Below are positions 25,814 to 35,541 of a stretch of 64,000 nt of DNA, piece by piece. This stretch comes from Mycobacterium sp. BK086 (GTDB taxonomy: Bacteria > Actinomycetota > Actinomycetes > Mycobacteriales > Mycobacteriaceae), in the NCBI GenBank assembly GCA_004362315.1, contig SNWL01000003.1, forward strand, positions 1,302,001 to 1,366,000. Reading direction: 5' to 3'. The notes under the pieces were generated by a model. It saw only the letters and a list, made by a program, of their open reading frames with translations. It was not told the DNA's origin and searched no databases. Each line of letters starts with the position of its first letter. Position 1 is the first letter of the stretch. The position numbers and the translations under genes are program-made.

Positions 25814-25822
25814 GGCGGTACC

Positions 25823-26968
25823 TCAATCCCTGGCAATGGCCGGTTTCCACAGATCGCCGTCGAACACCTTCGCCGCGACCGGATAGAAGCTGCCGTTCAA
25901 CTGAACCACCGCACGACCAACGCTATTGGGGTCAAACGGATCCCGCACCACCGCATGCACCGAGCCAGTAAACACCTGGTCGTCGTGGCCGTAAAGGTTC
26001 GAGGCGCGCACCGTGGCGGTGTAACTGCCTGCGGTCGTGGGTGTTCCCGTGATTACACCGGTGTCTTCGTCGAGGTCGACGCCGACCGGGAGTTGGCCTG
26101 ATTGCACCTCCCAAGTGATTGGCGTGGTGCCTGTGACGGCCAGCGTCTGGCTGAAGGCCTCCCCCACGGTGAGATCGTTCAATGCGGTTGTGGAGATGTC
26201 CGGTGCGCCACCGAATCCCACAGTGATGGCGCTGAACAGCCAGGCCGCGATCTTCGCGTAGCCCGAAGCGATCGGGTGAAGAAGGTCGGTGTAGAAGTCG
26301 GCGGTGACGAGGTTGATCTGCCGGCTGTCGATCATCCATACACCGTCTTGTGTGGTGGACTGCTGGATCGGTGGGGTGAGCGACAGATCCTCGCCGGGGA
26401 CGAGGGTGGTAATGAGCGCGTTGAACAGATCGACGAAAAGGACTGTGTGGCCAGGCAGGAACGACTCGTAGGTGATGAACGGGGTGTGCTGGGTGGTGGC
26501 CAAAATTGGCGCCCCCGGGCAGCGGGTCTTGACGGCGTCGATGAACAGCAGATACTGCGCCGTGAAGGTGCCGGTGCTGATTTCATTGAACCCGTCCCAG
26601 ATGATGACTAGTTTCGGGTTCGAGACGGGCAGTAGGTTCGCCTTGTAGGAGTTGTAGGTGGCCATCACCTGGCTGGGGATTCCGCCGAGCATCACCGTGA
26701 TGGTGGGCGCCCTACCGCGGGTGGCCGTGCGCAACGAGACCGCCGCCCGGTACCCGTTGTTAGTGGGGTAATTCCACAGGTACACCTGAACATTCATGTC
26801 GTAGAGGTCACCGAGGAGAACGGCCAGCGGACCTGCCCAACTGTATTGGCTCAGTGCAGCATTCGGCGGGTAGTAGGAACCGTAGGCGGTGGAGTCGCCG
26901 ACGACTTGGATGGTGGCCGACTGATCGCTGTTCAGCGCCGTGATCAACTGATCGAACGGTCCCGCCAT
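25823..26968 (-). CDS. Tail-associated SGNH-type esterase with Ig-like domain
   Basis: 381 residues. The N-terminal domain (about 1-250) is an SGNH/GDSL hydrolase: GDS block VVGDSTAYGS with Ser26, a GFNEIS block and a DLLHP block with Asp/His near 228-231. It is followed by one putative Ig (He_PIG-type) domain (about 252-335; ISTTALNDLTVGEAF..ITWEVQSGQLP..GTPTTAGSYTATVRASN) and a short tail. It likely de-esterifies a surface lipid or glycan during adsorption or release. No separate lysin B is seen in this phage portion, so it may supply that activity (inference). Confidence 0.75.
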   Translation of the reverse strand: MAGPFDQLITALNSDQSATIQVVGDSTAYGSYYPPNAALSQYSWAGPLAVLLGDLYDMNVQVYLWNYPTNNGYRAAVSLRTATRGRAPTITVMLGGIPSQVMATYNSYKANLLPVSNPKLVIIWDGFNEISTGTFTAQYLLFIDAVKTRCPGAPILATTQHTPFITYESFLPGHTVLFVDLFNALITTLVPGEDLSLTPPIQQSTTQDGVWMIDSRQINLVTADFYTDLLHPIASGYAKIAAWLFSAITVGFGGAPDISTTALNDLTVGEAFSQTLAVTGTTPITWEVQSGQLPVGVDLDEDTGVITGTPTTAGSYTATVRASNLYGHDDQVFTGSVHAVVRDPFDPNSVGRAVVQLNGSFYPVAAKVFDGDLWKPAIARD

Positions 26969-29842
26969 CTATGCCGCCAGGTCCACGGCCATGCCGAGAA
27001 CGTTGTTCGGTGTCCCGGATGCGACTGTGGCGGTGAACGTCACCGACGCCGCCCCGGCGGCTTCACCGATCTGCATGGGACGGTTCGGGGATGCCCCGGT
27101 TGGGTTGTACCGCGAGGTCTGGTTGTAGGCACTGAAACCACTGCCGACGACACCAGCCTTCAGGAAGCCCTGACAGATACGGTGACCCGCCGCCGAGGTG
27201 ACCGTCTGCGAGGCGCTGGTCGTTCCGGCCGGGTTCGCGGTCTGAAGCGCGCCGACCGTTCCCACACCGGTGTAGGAAATGCTGTTGCACTGGGCAACCC
27301 AGGTGATGCCGCTGACACTGACCCCGACTGTCTTTGTGCCCGACGTCGAGTTGGTGTACTTGAACAGCGCCCCGAAGACGTGGTTGGCACCCGACGAACC
27401 GTAGTCGACCGGCGAACCCACCATCGTCATCGATGCCCCCCCACACGTCGCCGTCACGGTGCCCGACGAGCTCGACGGGCTGATCCATCCGACAAACAGC
27501 AACACCGTGGTGTTGGCGGCCGCCGTGATGGAGTGGGTCATGCCCGACGAGGTGAAGCTCGCCGACGTGGCCGAACCGCCGCCGATCGCGTCGAACGCAA
27601 TGGGCGGGTTGACAGTTCCGGAATACACCGTGTCGGTGTGGCCGATGCTGTTCGTCACCCGGATGGTGAAGCTGTACGCGCCGGGCGTGGTGGGGGTTCC
27701 GGAGATCGTCGCGGTAGCCGAGTCGAACGTTAGGCCAGCGGGCAAAGACCCGGAGGGGTTCGACCACGTGATCGTCGGATAGCCGCTGGCATGCAGCGTT
27801 TGGGAGAACGCCACCGACGTGGTGATCGAGTCCAGGCTCGACTCGGTGATCGAGGGGGTGGATTCCAGCACAGATCCGGAGAACGCCTGATCGACAGACC
27901 CATAACCGTTGGTGGCCCGCAACGTGAAACTGTACGAGCCTGCTGCGCTGGGGGTTCCGGAGATCTCCCCGGTAGACGTGTTCAGTGACAGCCCAGACGG
28001 TAGCGACCCGGTGGGCTTGGACCACGTGATCGGTGTCGCCCCCGTCACCGACGGGGTCAGTGAGAACGCCACCGCCCGGTACAGGGTTCCCAAGCTCGAC
28101 GTGCCGATCACCGGTGTGCCCGCCGCGATGGTGCCGGTGTATTGCTGGGTGTCGGAGCCGAACGCGTTCTCAGCCTGCACCGTGAAGTCGTAGGCACCCG
28201 AACTCGAAGGGGTTCCGTAGATCTGACCGGTGCTGGGGTCCTGCGACAGGCCTGTCGGCAGAGTTCCCGCGCTGACCGTCCAGTCGATGGGGGCCGTCCC
28301 TGTATGGACAGGGGTTTGAGAGAACGCCGCGCCCTGGCTCAACGGGTTCAGTGACGTCGTGGTGATGTTCGGAGGTGCCCCCGCAATCGATCCGCTGAAG
28401 GCCTGATCGTCGTAGCCGGCGGCGTTAGTGGCACGAATCGTGAACGAATACGCCCCCGACACTGTGGGGGTTCCGGAGATCACCCCGCTGTCCTCGTCGA
28501 GGTTGAGGCCGGTGGGCAGCGAGCCAACTTCCACGGCCCACGTCATGGGCACGGAGCCGGTGGCCACGATCACCTGCGAATAAGGTGTGCCGGCCTGCGG
28601 GGTGCCCCCGAGTGCGGTGGTGGTGATCACGGGGGCTACAGCGGCCAGGACGGTGCCGGTGAAATGCTGTGTGTCGGTGCCGTACCCGTTGGTGGCGGTG
28701 ACGGTGAAGTCGTAGGCCCCTGTGGCGGTGGGGGTACCGGACAGCACACCCGCCGAGGTGACTTGAAGGCCCGCGGGTTCGGCACCGGCGGTGACCGTCC
28801 ACGTGATCGGCTCGGTGCCTGCGGACACCAGGGTTTGTGCCACCGGGATACCTTTGTGGAGGTCGTCCAGGACCGTGGTGGAGATGGCCGGTGAACTGCC
28901 GGAGTAGTCCAGCCAAATGTCGCCTTCGAGAGCGTTCTCGGGTGGGACGGTGCCGGCCCAGATCACCGCGGAGGAGTTGTCACTAGGCCGCACATAGTCG
29001 GCGTTGCTGCCATGGGTGATGACTTGGCCCGAACCCTGGATCACGGCGGCGGCGACGAACTGCCAGATGGTGCCGTTGTACACGGCGTAGTCACCGGACG
29101 CGAACTCCAAACTTCCCGACCCGAGGTTCGCTGTGCCTTCAACGGTGGCCAGCCACGTATCACCTGCGGTGCCCGTGCCATCGTGCAGCGCAGGAATATT
29201 CGTACTCGCGTTCCACGTTCCCCGGTACCGCAGCGCAACACCGACGGGGCCTTCCGGGCCCTGTGGACCGTCAGGCAACCTGACGGGATCACCGACGGGA
29301 ACAGAATCCCCATCAGCATTGGTTTTCATCGGCTGGGCGTAGCGGGTGTCGTCGTCCTGCGTGAACCCATCGAAACCCGCCCCGTCCTTCCCGGGGACGC
29401 CGCGCGCTTCTAGGTCGGTGGCGGGAACGGGGGTGAGTTCGTTGAGGGTTCCGGTCCACCCGGGGTTTTGGGCGGTGAACCAGAACGCCGCAAGGTTGAT
29501 GCGTTTGCCGCCGATAACGAATTTCCCTGGCACATACTGCCATTGGAGTGTGTCATCGAACATGTCATCGGCGGCGGTGAGGGTGACGCCGGGGGTGTCG
29601 CTGACGGATTCCTCGTTGTGCTCGTCGAGGAGGATCTCGTACAGCAGGCCGTCGTCGCCGACGACGAACCGCCGCTCGGGAACGTACTCCACGCCGCCGT
29701 CGACGGGGACGGGCTGGCCGGCAGGAATGTTCGACACGAACTTGCCACGCAACCCGACCAGAGACTCACTGTCCTGCGGGCCAGCACCACTCGCGACGCG
29801 CTGCGACGCGCCGCCCGAAATGTGGAATTCGCCGAGTGTCAT
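26969..29842 (-). CDS. Large minor tail protein with five Ig-like (He_PIG) repeats
   Basis: 957 residues. The N-terminal part (about 1-320) includes a short collagen-like GPQGPEGPVG and beta-rich sections. Five tandem repeats of roughly 84 residues follow (about 322-742), each with ITTTxL..G..FSQ, ITW, G.LPxGL, GTPT..GAYxFTxxATN and QxFxGT. The C-terminal region (about 745-957) is Ser/Thr/Gly-rich (SATSASFTSSGMTHSITAAA) with a jelly-roll-like pattern. Probably a receptor-binding or adhesion fibre. The same repeat occurs once in the next downstream SGNH protein. Confidence 0.75.
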   Translation of the reverse strand: MTLGEFHISGGASQRVASGAGPQDSESLVGLRGKFVSNIPAGQPVPVDGGVEYVPERRFVVGDDGLLYEILLDEHNEESVSDTPGVTLTAADDMFDDTLQWQYVPGKFVIGGKRINLAAFWFTAQNPGWTGTLNELTPVPATDLEARGVPGKDGAGFDGFTQDDDTRYAQPMKTNADGDSVPVGDPVRLPDGPQGPEGPVGVALRYRGTWNASTNIPALHDGTGTAGDTWLATVEGTANLGSGSLEFASGDYAVYNGTIWQFVAAAVIQGSGQVITHGSNADYVRPSDNSSAVIWAGTVPPENALEGDIWLDYSGSSPAISTTVLDDLHKGIPVAQTLVSAGTEPITWTVTAGAEPAGLQVTSAGVLSGTPTATGAYDFTVTATNGYGTDTQHFTGTVLAAVAPVITTTALGGTPQAGTPYSQVIVATGSVPMTWAVEVGSLPTGLNLDEDSGVISGTPTVSGAYSFTIRATNAAGYDDQAFSGSIAGAPPNITTTSLNPLSQGAAFSQTPVHTGTAPIDWTVSAGTLPTGLSQDPSTGQIYGTPSSSGAYDFTVQAENAFGSDTQQYTGTIAAGTPVIGTSSLGTLYRAVAFSLTPSVTGATPITWSKPTGSLPSGLSLNTSTGEISGTPSAAGSYSFTLRATNGYGSVDQAFSGSVLESTPSITESSLDSITTSVAFSQTLHASGYPTITWSNPSGSLPAGLTFDSATATISGTPTTPGAYSFTIRVTNSIGHTDTVYSGTVNPPIAFDAIGGGSATSASFTSSGMTHSITAAANTTVLLFVGWISPSSSSGTVTATCGGASMTMVGSPVDYGSSGANHVFGALFKYTNSTSGTKTVGVSVSGITWVAQCNSISYTGVGTVGALQTANPAGTTSASQTVTSAAGHRICQGFLKAGVVGSGFSAYNQTSRYNPTGASPNRPMQIGEAAGAASVTFTATVASGTPNNVLGMAVDLAA

Positions 29843-30930
29843 AGTCTGCGGTCCTCCATAATCAGGTACTCAGTTGCGTTGAGGGTTTGGCCCGCACTGG
29901 TGGTGATGGTGCAGCCCACCGGGTAGGTGCCGCCGGGATCGCCCCCTGAGATCAGAGCCCACGCGGTTTGTTCTTCAATGCCGAAGTCCTCGACCGTCAA
30001 CCGTTCGGATGTGCTACCGAAGTCGACCTCGGTGACCGTTTCGTCTTCGGCCAGATCGTTGGACCAGTCGAACGGGCAGATCGCCGCACTGGACGGGTCC
30101 TTCGCCGGCCACACCGAAGCGGGGGGTGCTTCCAATCCGGGGATGATCCAGTAGCGGGCTGAGCGGTCGGCCTGGCGGGGCTTGTAGACGCTCATGTTGG
30201 CGACGGAATCGAACTCGCTCATCGTCGCCGCGGCGCTGAGGTGCACCGTGGCGGGGGTGAGGTCGAAACCCATGGCCGCCCAGTCGTCGTTGCCGCCCGC
30301 GCCGGGGAAAATGTATTGGGCGGCCGACAGGGTCACGTCATCATCGCCGGGGCCGTCGCCGAGCATCAGATGCCCGTACAGCACCTGAATGGCGTTAGCC
30401 CGCTGCACACCGCCGCTGTAGGCGCCTGTGAAGCCGGCCGCGACCCCGGCGGTGCAGTGCAGGCCCACGACGCGGTGGGCGGCGTTCACAGAGTCCACTT
30501 CGACGGCGTTGGCGGTCGCCGTCGACCCGGTGTTGACGGTGACCGCGGACCCCACCGATTCAACCCCGCCGTAGGAGGCCGCTGAAACCAGAATTGCCCG
30601 CGGTGACACCTCTGTCGGGATGCTGGACACCACCACACTCAGGGTGTGCTTCCCGAGGTCGACGTCCTGCAGAGCGAACGCCTTCATGAGCCGATGGTTG
30701 GAGGCCCACGCCACCGACGCCCCCGAGATCGCCGACAGGGCGTCACCGTTGAAGGTGGCCGCCATTCCGGCTGTCGAAATGTTCGTTCCGCCGACCAGGG
30801 CAACACCGACGATCAGGCAGGAATCCTCCAGCGCCGTCGACACATTCAGATCGACCGTGAGGGTCTTTGTTGTGGTCGCACCAGTGATGACCGCGCCGAC
30901 AGTGCGGGCGGTGTCTTCAAGTACAGGCAT
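29839..30930 (-). CDS. Minor tail protein
   Basis: 363 residues, beta-rich and Ala/Val/Thr-rich with no enzyme motif. The first 230 residues resemble a carbohydrate-binding or jelly-roll pattern (TLTVDLNVSTALEDSCLIVGVALVG; PGDDDVTLSAAQYIFPGAGGNDD), similar in style to the C-terminus of the 957-aa protein next to it. Four-base overlaps on both sides place it in the tail block. Function inferred from position. Confidence 0.65.
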   Translation of the reverse strand: MPVLEDTARTVGAVITGATTTKTLTVDLNVSTALEDSCLIVGVALVGGTNISTAGMAATFNGDALSAISGASVAWASNHRLMKAFALQDVDLGKHTLSVVVSSIPTEVSPRAILVSAASYGGVESVGSAVTVNTGSTATANAVEVDSVNAAHRVVGLHCTAGVAAGFTGAYSGGVQRANAIQVLYGHLMLGDGPGDDDVTLSAAQYIFPGAGGNDDWAAMGFDLTPATVHLSAAATMSEFDSVANMSVYKPRQADRSARYWIIPGLEAPPASVWPAKDPSSAAICPFDWSNDLAEDETVTEVDFGSTSERLTVEDFGIEEQTAWALISGGDPGGTYPVGCTITTSAGQTLNATEYLIMEDRRL

Positions 30931-31322
30931 CAGCCAGCCAGCCCAGCCGCCGGATAGGTGATGTCATCGGCGTCGAGAACCGGGTTGTCGCCGTCGGCGA
31001 GGATCCGCGCCGCCGCGAGCTTCCCGGATCGGATGAACGTTCCCCCGGTGGGTGCACTCCACTCGCTGATGTGGCTGGCGGTCCCGCCCGCGGTGATGGG
31101 GAACGGGGCCGTGCCGGCCGACAAGCTCACCGAGCCGCCATCGGCGGCGTTGTGGTTGAGCTGCTGGCGGGTCGCCGACCCGGCAAGGACGTGGGCGGTG
31201 CCGTTGGCGCCAGGGTCGCCGTCGTGCAACTGCAGCCACACAGAGCCGAATGAGAACGGGATGTTGTTGTAGACCGCGTCGAGGAACGAATTGATTACCG
31301 TGACGCTATATCCAAGGGTCAT
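30930..31322 (-). CDS. Small minor tail/fibre protein
   Basis: 130 residues; AGAGGAAA upstream of the ATG. The pattern FGSVWLQLHDGDPGANGTAHV..SATRQQL..AGGTASHISEW is that of a common phage tail-fibre family in which the product is described by LHxGDPGxxG. Structural; shares one base with the next gene. Confidence 0.65.
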   Translation of the reverse strand: MTLGYSVTVINSFLDAVYNNIPFSFGSVWLQLHDGDPGANGTAHVLAGSATRQQLNHNAADGGSVSLSAGTAPFPITAGGTASHISEWSAPTGGTFIRSGKLAAARILADGDNPVLDADDITYPAAGLAG

Positions 31323-31340
31323 AACGGATTTCCTCTTCTT

Positions 31341-31676
31341 CTAGGTCTCTTGGATGGAGATGACGAATGACCGGTCGTCCTGGCGTCCCCGGTTGGTGGT
31401 GATGTGGCAGACCACGGTGTAATCCGTGTCGACAGTGCCGCCGCCGATCCAGGCGATAGCGGCGACATCGGTGAACGCCGGCTCGGACGCGAGATAGATA
31501 CCGGATTCGAGTTCGAATCGGGTGGCGACGATGAAGTCCCCCCGCACAAGCAGGTTCCGCCAGTCGCACGGATAGTCCAGCACTGCGCTGGGGTCTTTGA
31601 TGTGCACCGGGTGGTAAGGGTCTTCGAACGGGTTGTATCCCTTTGTCCCGGTGCCGAGTCCGACGATCGCAGTCAT
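31341..31676 (-). CDS. Putative tail protein, 111 aa
   Basis: Beta-rich small protein (YPCDWRNLLVRGDFIVATRFELESGIYLAS.. VVCHITTNRGRQDDRSFVISIQE). The PCDW..L..GD pattern recurs in the C-terminus of the 363-aa tail protein (CPFDWSNDLAEDE), suggesting the same fold. Tail baseplate or fibre component by position. Confidence 0.6.
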   Translation of the reverse strand: MTAIVGLGTGTKGYNPFEDPYHPVHIKDPSAVLDYPCDWRNLLVRGDFIVATRFELESGIYLASEPAFTDVAAIAWIGGGTVDTDYTVVCHITTNRGRQDDRSFVISIQET

Positions 31677-31703
31677 GCTGTGGCCTTCCGACGAGTCGTG
31701 TGG

Positions 31704-31988
31704 CTAGGAGGGCAGTGGGCCATAACGGGTTTCGTAATCGGCCTGGCTCAGGCTGGCGAGGACGCCGTTGACGGAGACGACGATGTTGCCGACCTCGACG
31801 AGCAGCTGCTGGCTGCCCTTGGTCATCTGCATTTTGTCGCCGTCGGCGTTCTCGAAACACATGACGCCGCCGAACCAACCGGCGGCCTTGAGCTCCTTGT
31901 AGAGGGCCCACATTTTGTCTTCATCGGAGATCACCCACCGCTTGATCCCGACGGTTACGGTGACATCCTCAGCGGAGCTATCGGTCAC
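31704..31988 (-). CDS. Putative tail protein, 94 aa
   Basis: Started at GTG 31988, preceded by GAAAGGG; a TTG at 32009 would overlap the upstream gene. Contains KRWVISDEDKMWALYKELKAAGWFGGVMCFEN. Not recognised beyond its position among minor tail genes. Confidence 0.55.
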   Translation of the reverse strand: MTDSSAEDVTVTVGIKRWVISDEDKMWALYKELKAAGWFGGVMCFENADGDKMQMTKGSQQLLVEVGNIVVSVNGVLASLSQADYETRYGPLPS

Positions 31989-31990
31989 GG

Positions 31991-33757
31991 TTAAGCCCTT
32001 TCGTACCAAGAGAATGTGTCGATCACCGGCGCGGCGACGATGCTGGGGAATCCGTCGGCTGAGCGGCCGCCGACCACGATGTCGACGTAGGCCGGGTCAG
32101 GCGGGTAGGTCATCGCGGTGTCGTCGTAGGTGTGGAGCTCGAGCCCGTTTCTGCGGACCCGGAACATGTAGTCGTTGCTGCCGTCGGCTTCCCCGAGGTC
32201 GAACTCCCAGTACTCGCCGTCGGCCCGGGTATAGGACGACGGTGAGCCCAGCGAATGGAACCCTGGTGTGCCGCCCGACTCCACGATGTAGCCGGCCTGA
32301 ATGGACGAACTGGTGACCAACACGCAGTACCCCTCGCCTGCAGCGAGATTGATGCGGTTGAACAGCAGCAGCGCCGAGCCTGTGCCGGGGATCTTCGTCG
32401 GCAGGTACACCGCCGTGGTGGTGGTGTTGCCGACGAAGTGGATGTCGTTGCGGCCGAAGATGCTGGCGTTGCCGAGGATCCCCGAGGTGGGGAACCGCAT
32501 CTTGCCGGTGCCGTCGCGGTAGTACTTGTTGGCCGCCCCACCCCAGTGCCGTTCGTCGTACAACGGGCCCGGTGTGGTGAGGGCGGATCCGTCGAAGTTG
32601 TCTGAGCCGCACGTTCCGGAGCCCAACGTGATGCCGGCGACGGCGGCGTTGAGGGCCGCGATCTGCGACCATCCGTCGTCGGCGGTCTGCTGGGCGTTGT
32701 TGCCGATCCCGAGAAGCCCTGCGATGGTGTCGAATACGTCGGAGAAGATGCCGCCGGGGTTGGTCAGCCCTTGGAAGCCGTGGACGATCGCGTCGATCAG
32801 CTTCTGCAGGTCCTCGAACAGGGCCAGCAGGCCTGTGGCGGCGAGGACATCATTGATGAAGGTGGTGGCCGCGGTGACGACATCGAAGGCGGCGTCGGCG
32901 AAGTCGATGCCGCCGAGCATGTCTCGGAGGTTCTCGAACGGCTTCAGCAAGTCGGGTAGCGGGGAGTTGACCACGTGCCCGTCGTGGAACCCGAGAACCG
33001 CGACCAGCCCGTTGACCCAGTTGATCACCTTGGTCAGCCACACGATCCACGGGTCGATCGCGTTGGTGATCAGCTCGCCGATATCCCCGAAGATGCTGGT
33101 GTCGATACCGCGGAACAGGTCGACGATCGGTTTCAGCGCCTGCGCGAACGGCCCCAGGTCAGCAGGGCCGATACCGAGAGCGCTGAACAGTTCGTTGAGC
33201 GAGGGGAAGAGGCCGCCGATGCCGCCGAACAGGTCGCTGATCGCGGTCAGGAGAGCTTTGACGTCGGCGACGAACTTCTTGTCGACACCGAACACGCCGG
33301 CCCAGGCGGTGATCATGCTGTTGATGACGTCGACGAACTGCTGCTGGGGCACGACGTAGCCGAGGAAGAACTTCTGGGCGGCCTCGAAAAGGCTGATCGG
33401 GAACGGCCCGTCGCCGAACCCGAATAGGGCGCCGATCGCCGGCAGGATGTACTGCAGGTCGCCGAAGTCCAAGACACCTTCAGCGAGCTGCCCGCCACCG
33501 AGAAGCACCGTGATGTTCGCGACGAACTGCTGCAGCTGCTGGATCGGGTTCTGGGTGGCCTCATTGAGGCCTTGCATCTGCTTCTGTGCCTGTCCGGCAA
33601 GGAATTTGATCGCGTTGTCGTGGGTTTGGAGCATCCGGACCAGGTCCTCTTGCCCCATCGACAGGTCGAGGCCCTTGGACTCCTCAATGTTGGAGAGCGC
33701 CCGGTTCTCTTGGGTGACGTAGGGCTGCCCGCCGAAGTTCGGCATGCCGCTGGTCAT
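31991..33757 (-). CDS. Minor tail protein, 588 aa
   Basis: Started at ATG 33757, overlapping the preceding stop by four bases. The N-half (1-330) is helical with recurring hydrophobic/Phe/Gly segments (IPAIGALFGFGDGPFPISLFEAAQKFF; DLFGGIGGLFPSLNELFSALG), typical of a mycobacteriophage minor tail protein class. The C-half (about 365-588) is a beta-sandwich-like module (FDGSALTTPGPLYDERHW, DTFSWYERA) suggestive of carbohydrate binding. Confidence 0.75.
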   Translation of the reverse strand: MTSGMPNFGGQPYVTQENRALSNIEESKGLDLSMGQEDLVRMLQTHDNAIKFLAGQAQKQMQGLNEATQNPIQQLQQFVANITVLLGGGQLAEGVLDFGDLQYILPAIGALFGFGDGPFPISLFEAAQKFFLGYVVPQQQFVDVINSMITAWAGVFGVDKKFVADVKALLTAISDLFGGIGGLFPSLNELFSALGIGPADLGPFAQALKPIVDLFRGIDTSIFGDIGELITNAIDPWIVWLTKVINWVNGLVAVLGFHDGHVVNSPLPDLLKPFENLRDMLGGIDFADAAFDVVTAATTFINDVLAATGLLALFEDLQKLIDAIVHGFQGLTNPGGIFSDVFDTIAGLLGIGNNAQQTADDGWSQIAALNAAVAGITLGSGTCGSDNFDGSALTTPGPLYDERHWGGAANKYYRDGTGKMRFPTSGILGNASIFGRNDIHFVGNTTTTAVYLPTKIPGTGSALLLFNRINLAAGEGYCVLVTSSSIQAGYIVESGGTPGFHSLGSPSSYTRADGEYWEFDLGEADGSNDYMFRVRRNGLELHTYDDTAMTYPPDPAYVDIVVGGRSADGFPSIVAAPVIDTFSWYERA

Positions 33758-35541
33758 AGCTTGATCTCCGCGTCGTCGAAGCAGACCCGACCTGCGGTCA
33801 TCCCAGCGCCGACGTGCAGGCGCAGAGCGACTTTCGTCGACCCCGCGGGGGTGAGGACGTTGCCGGTGAGCTGCTGCCACGCCACCAGGCCGCGCAGCCC
33901 TTTCGGTGTGGCGATTTCGATGGCGTGGGTGGGGGTGAGGTCGTCGTCGTAGAACTGGGCGACCAGCTGGATCGCGCTGTCACTCGATGCGACGGCGTCG
34001 AAGCACTTCACCCACGCGGTCAGGGGGAAGATCTGGAAGTGGCTGACCCCGAACGGATCGCTGAGCAGATCGTGGTCGGTGCCGTCGGCGGTGATGGTGG
34101 CGCAGCCGAGCGCATTGTGGCCCTGGCCGGCGTCGTGGGACCAGCCGGGACCGGACGCCGTCCAGTTGTTGAGGTTGAAGTCGAAGCCGCTGTTGGCGTT
34201 GATGGTGCTCGACCCGTTCGGGAAGAAGATCGGGTCGTAGTTGAATTCGCCGTCGGCCTTCAGGGTGAGCGTGTAGGTGTTCTTGACGTCGTCGACGGTG
34301 ATCGCGATGATCTTGTGGTCCTGGGAGATCTCCCCCACCCACGGCATCTCCCCCGACACCGTGATGGTGTCCCCGACGTCATAGGTGCCGAACGGGGCGT
34401 TGTCGTGGTGCGGGTCTACGGTGATCGACTCCCAGTAGGCCGGCGTTTGGCGGCGCGCCAGCAGCCGATGCGCCCAAGCTGCGGTGCGCTCGTTGGAGTC
34501 GAGGTTCGCGTCGATCTCGTTGAGGTAGCGGCGAACCCGATCGGGATCGGCGTTGGACAGCTCGCTGGAGTACTCGAAGCCCGGGTAGAAGCCCTGGATG
34601 CCGATGTCGCTGACCCAGTCGATCTGAGTCTCGATGTGCGGCTTACCCGATGTGACGTTCTCGTTGAAGATGAACGCCAGGTGATCCTGGATCACGCCGA
34701 GCCGCGGGTAGCCGAGTTCGATCTTCTTCGTGATGTCGGTGCGGTCGCCGTTCCATGCGCTGCGTTCGGCGTAGTCGAACGGAATGGTGCGGGCCAGGGC
34801 GTCGATGTAGTCGCCGCAGTCCAGCTTGTCTACGGCCCGCACGAACGTGGCGAAAAAGTTGATGCTCATCGCCGCGCCGGTGTAGTTGTAGCCGGGCAGC
34901 ATCTCGATGCCACTCGTCTTCGGGAACACCTCGACACCGAGGTCGCCGTTGGGGAAGTCTTCCTGCAGGTGCCGCCAGATCTCGACCGGTGCCTCGAAGG
35001 CGTCGTTGGCGATCCAGTTGAGGTCCTCCAGCCACGGGATGCCCTTCGGGTAGCAGGCGAACCCCTTGGCTTTCAGGTGCAGCACACCGGTTTTCTCGTC
35101 GATCGTGGACGGCTGCACGATGCCGGTGGCCCAGATGCGGCGCTTACCCTGCATGGCCTTCTCAAGGTGGATCAGGTGGCCCCACGGCTTGAAATAGATG
35201 CCCTGGGCATCGTTCGGGTTGACGTCGAATTGGATGTCACACGGGCCCGAGAGCGCCCGCTGCACGATCAGGTTTGTGAACGTCATGTCCGGGCCGACGA
35301 TGTCGCCGCTGACAATCTCCTGCACGTGGATCCGCCACCGGTCGTCCGGCCACACCACACCGTCGTCGCCCACCGCGCGCACCAGGTTCCACCGGATGCG
35401 GGCCGAGGCGTGGCCGGCCTTGGGGCTCGATCCCATCGCGGAGCCCGTCCACGAGACGCTGCCGCCGGCGGCCGCGAGGCGTTCCCGGCGGCCTACCGCT
35501 GAGCCAGCCAGTGCGATCGTGCCGCCGGCCGTACCGGGCAT
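33754..35541 (-). CDS. Minor tail protein, Gp37-like (ReqiPepy6-type)
   Basis: 595 residues. The central region (about 60-420) carries the features of siphovirus Gp37-like baseplate proteins: DIQFDVNPNDAQGIYFKPWGHLIHLE, GVLHLKAKGFACYPKGIPW, GVIQDHLAFIFNENVTSGK, GDTITVSGEMPWVG. A C-terminal roughly 150-residue carbohydrate-binding-like module follows (NSGFDFNLNNWTASGPGWSHD). It corresponds to a tail-associated lysin/hub position after the distal tail protein. Confidence 0.8.
   Translation of the reverse strand: MPGTAGGTIALAGSAVGRRERLAAAGGSVSWTGSAMGSSPKAGHASARIRWNLVRAVGDDGVVWPDDRWRIHVQEIVSGDIVGPDMTFTNLIVQRALSGPCDIQFDVNPNDAQGIYFKPWGHLIHLEKAMQGKRRIWATGIVQPSTIDEKTGVLHLKAKGFACYPKGIPWLEDLNWIANDAFEAPVEIWRHLQEDFPNGDLGVEVFPKTSGIEMLPGYNYTGAAMSINFFATFVRAVDKLDCGDYIDALARTIPFDYAERSAWNGDRTDITKKIELGYPRLGVIQDHLAFIFNENVTSGKPHIETQIDWVSDIGIQGFYPGFEYSSELSNADPDRVRRYLNEIDANLDSNERTAAWAHRLLARRQTPAYWESITVDPHHDNAPFGTYDVGDTITVSGEMPWVGEISQDHKIIAITVDDVKNTYTLTLKADGEFNYDPIFFPNGSSTINANSGFDFNLNNWTASGPGWSHDAGQGHNALGCATITADGTDHDLLSDPFGVSHFQIFPLTAWVKCFDAVASSDSAIQLVAQFYDDDLTPTHAIEIATPKGLRGLVAWQQLTGNVLTPAGSTKVALRLHVGAGMTAGRVCFDDAEIKL

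Noticed and set aside
33814..35502. Plus-strand open frame of 562 codons opposite the Gp37-like tail gene
   Set aside because: Shadow frame; no ribosome site, and the opposite strand has a recognisable tail protein in perfect operon register.
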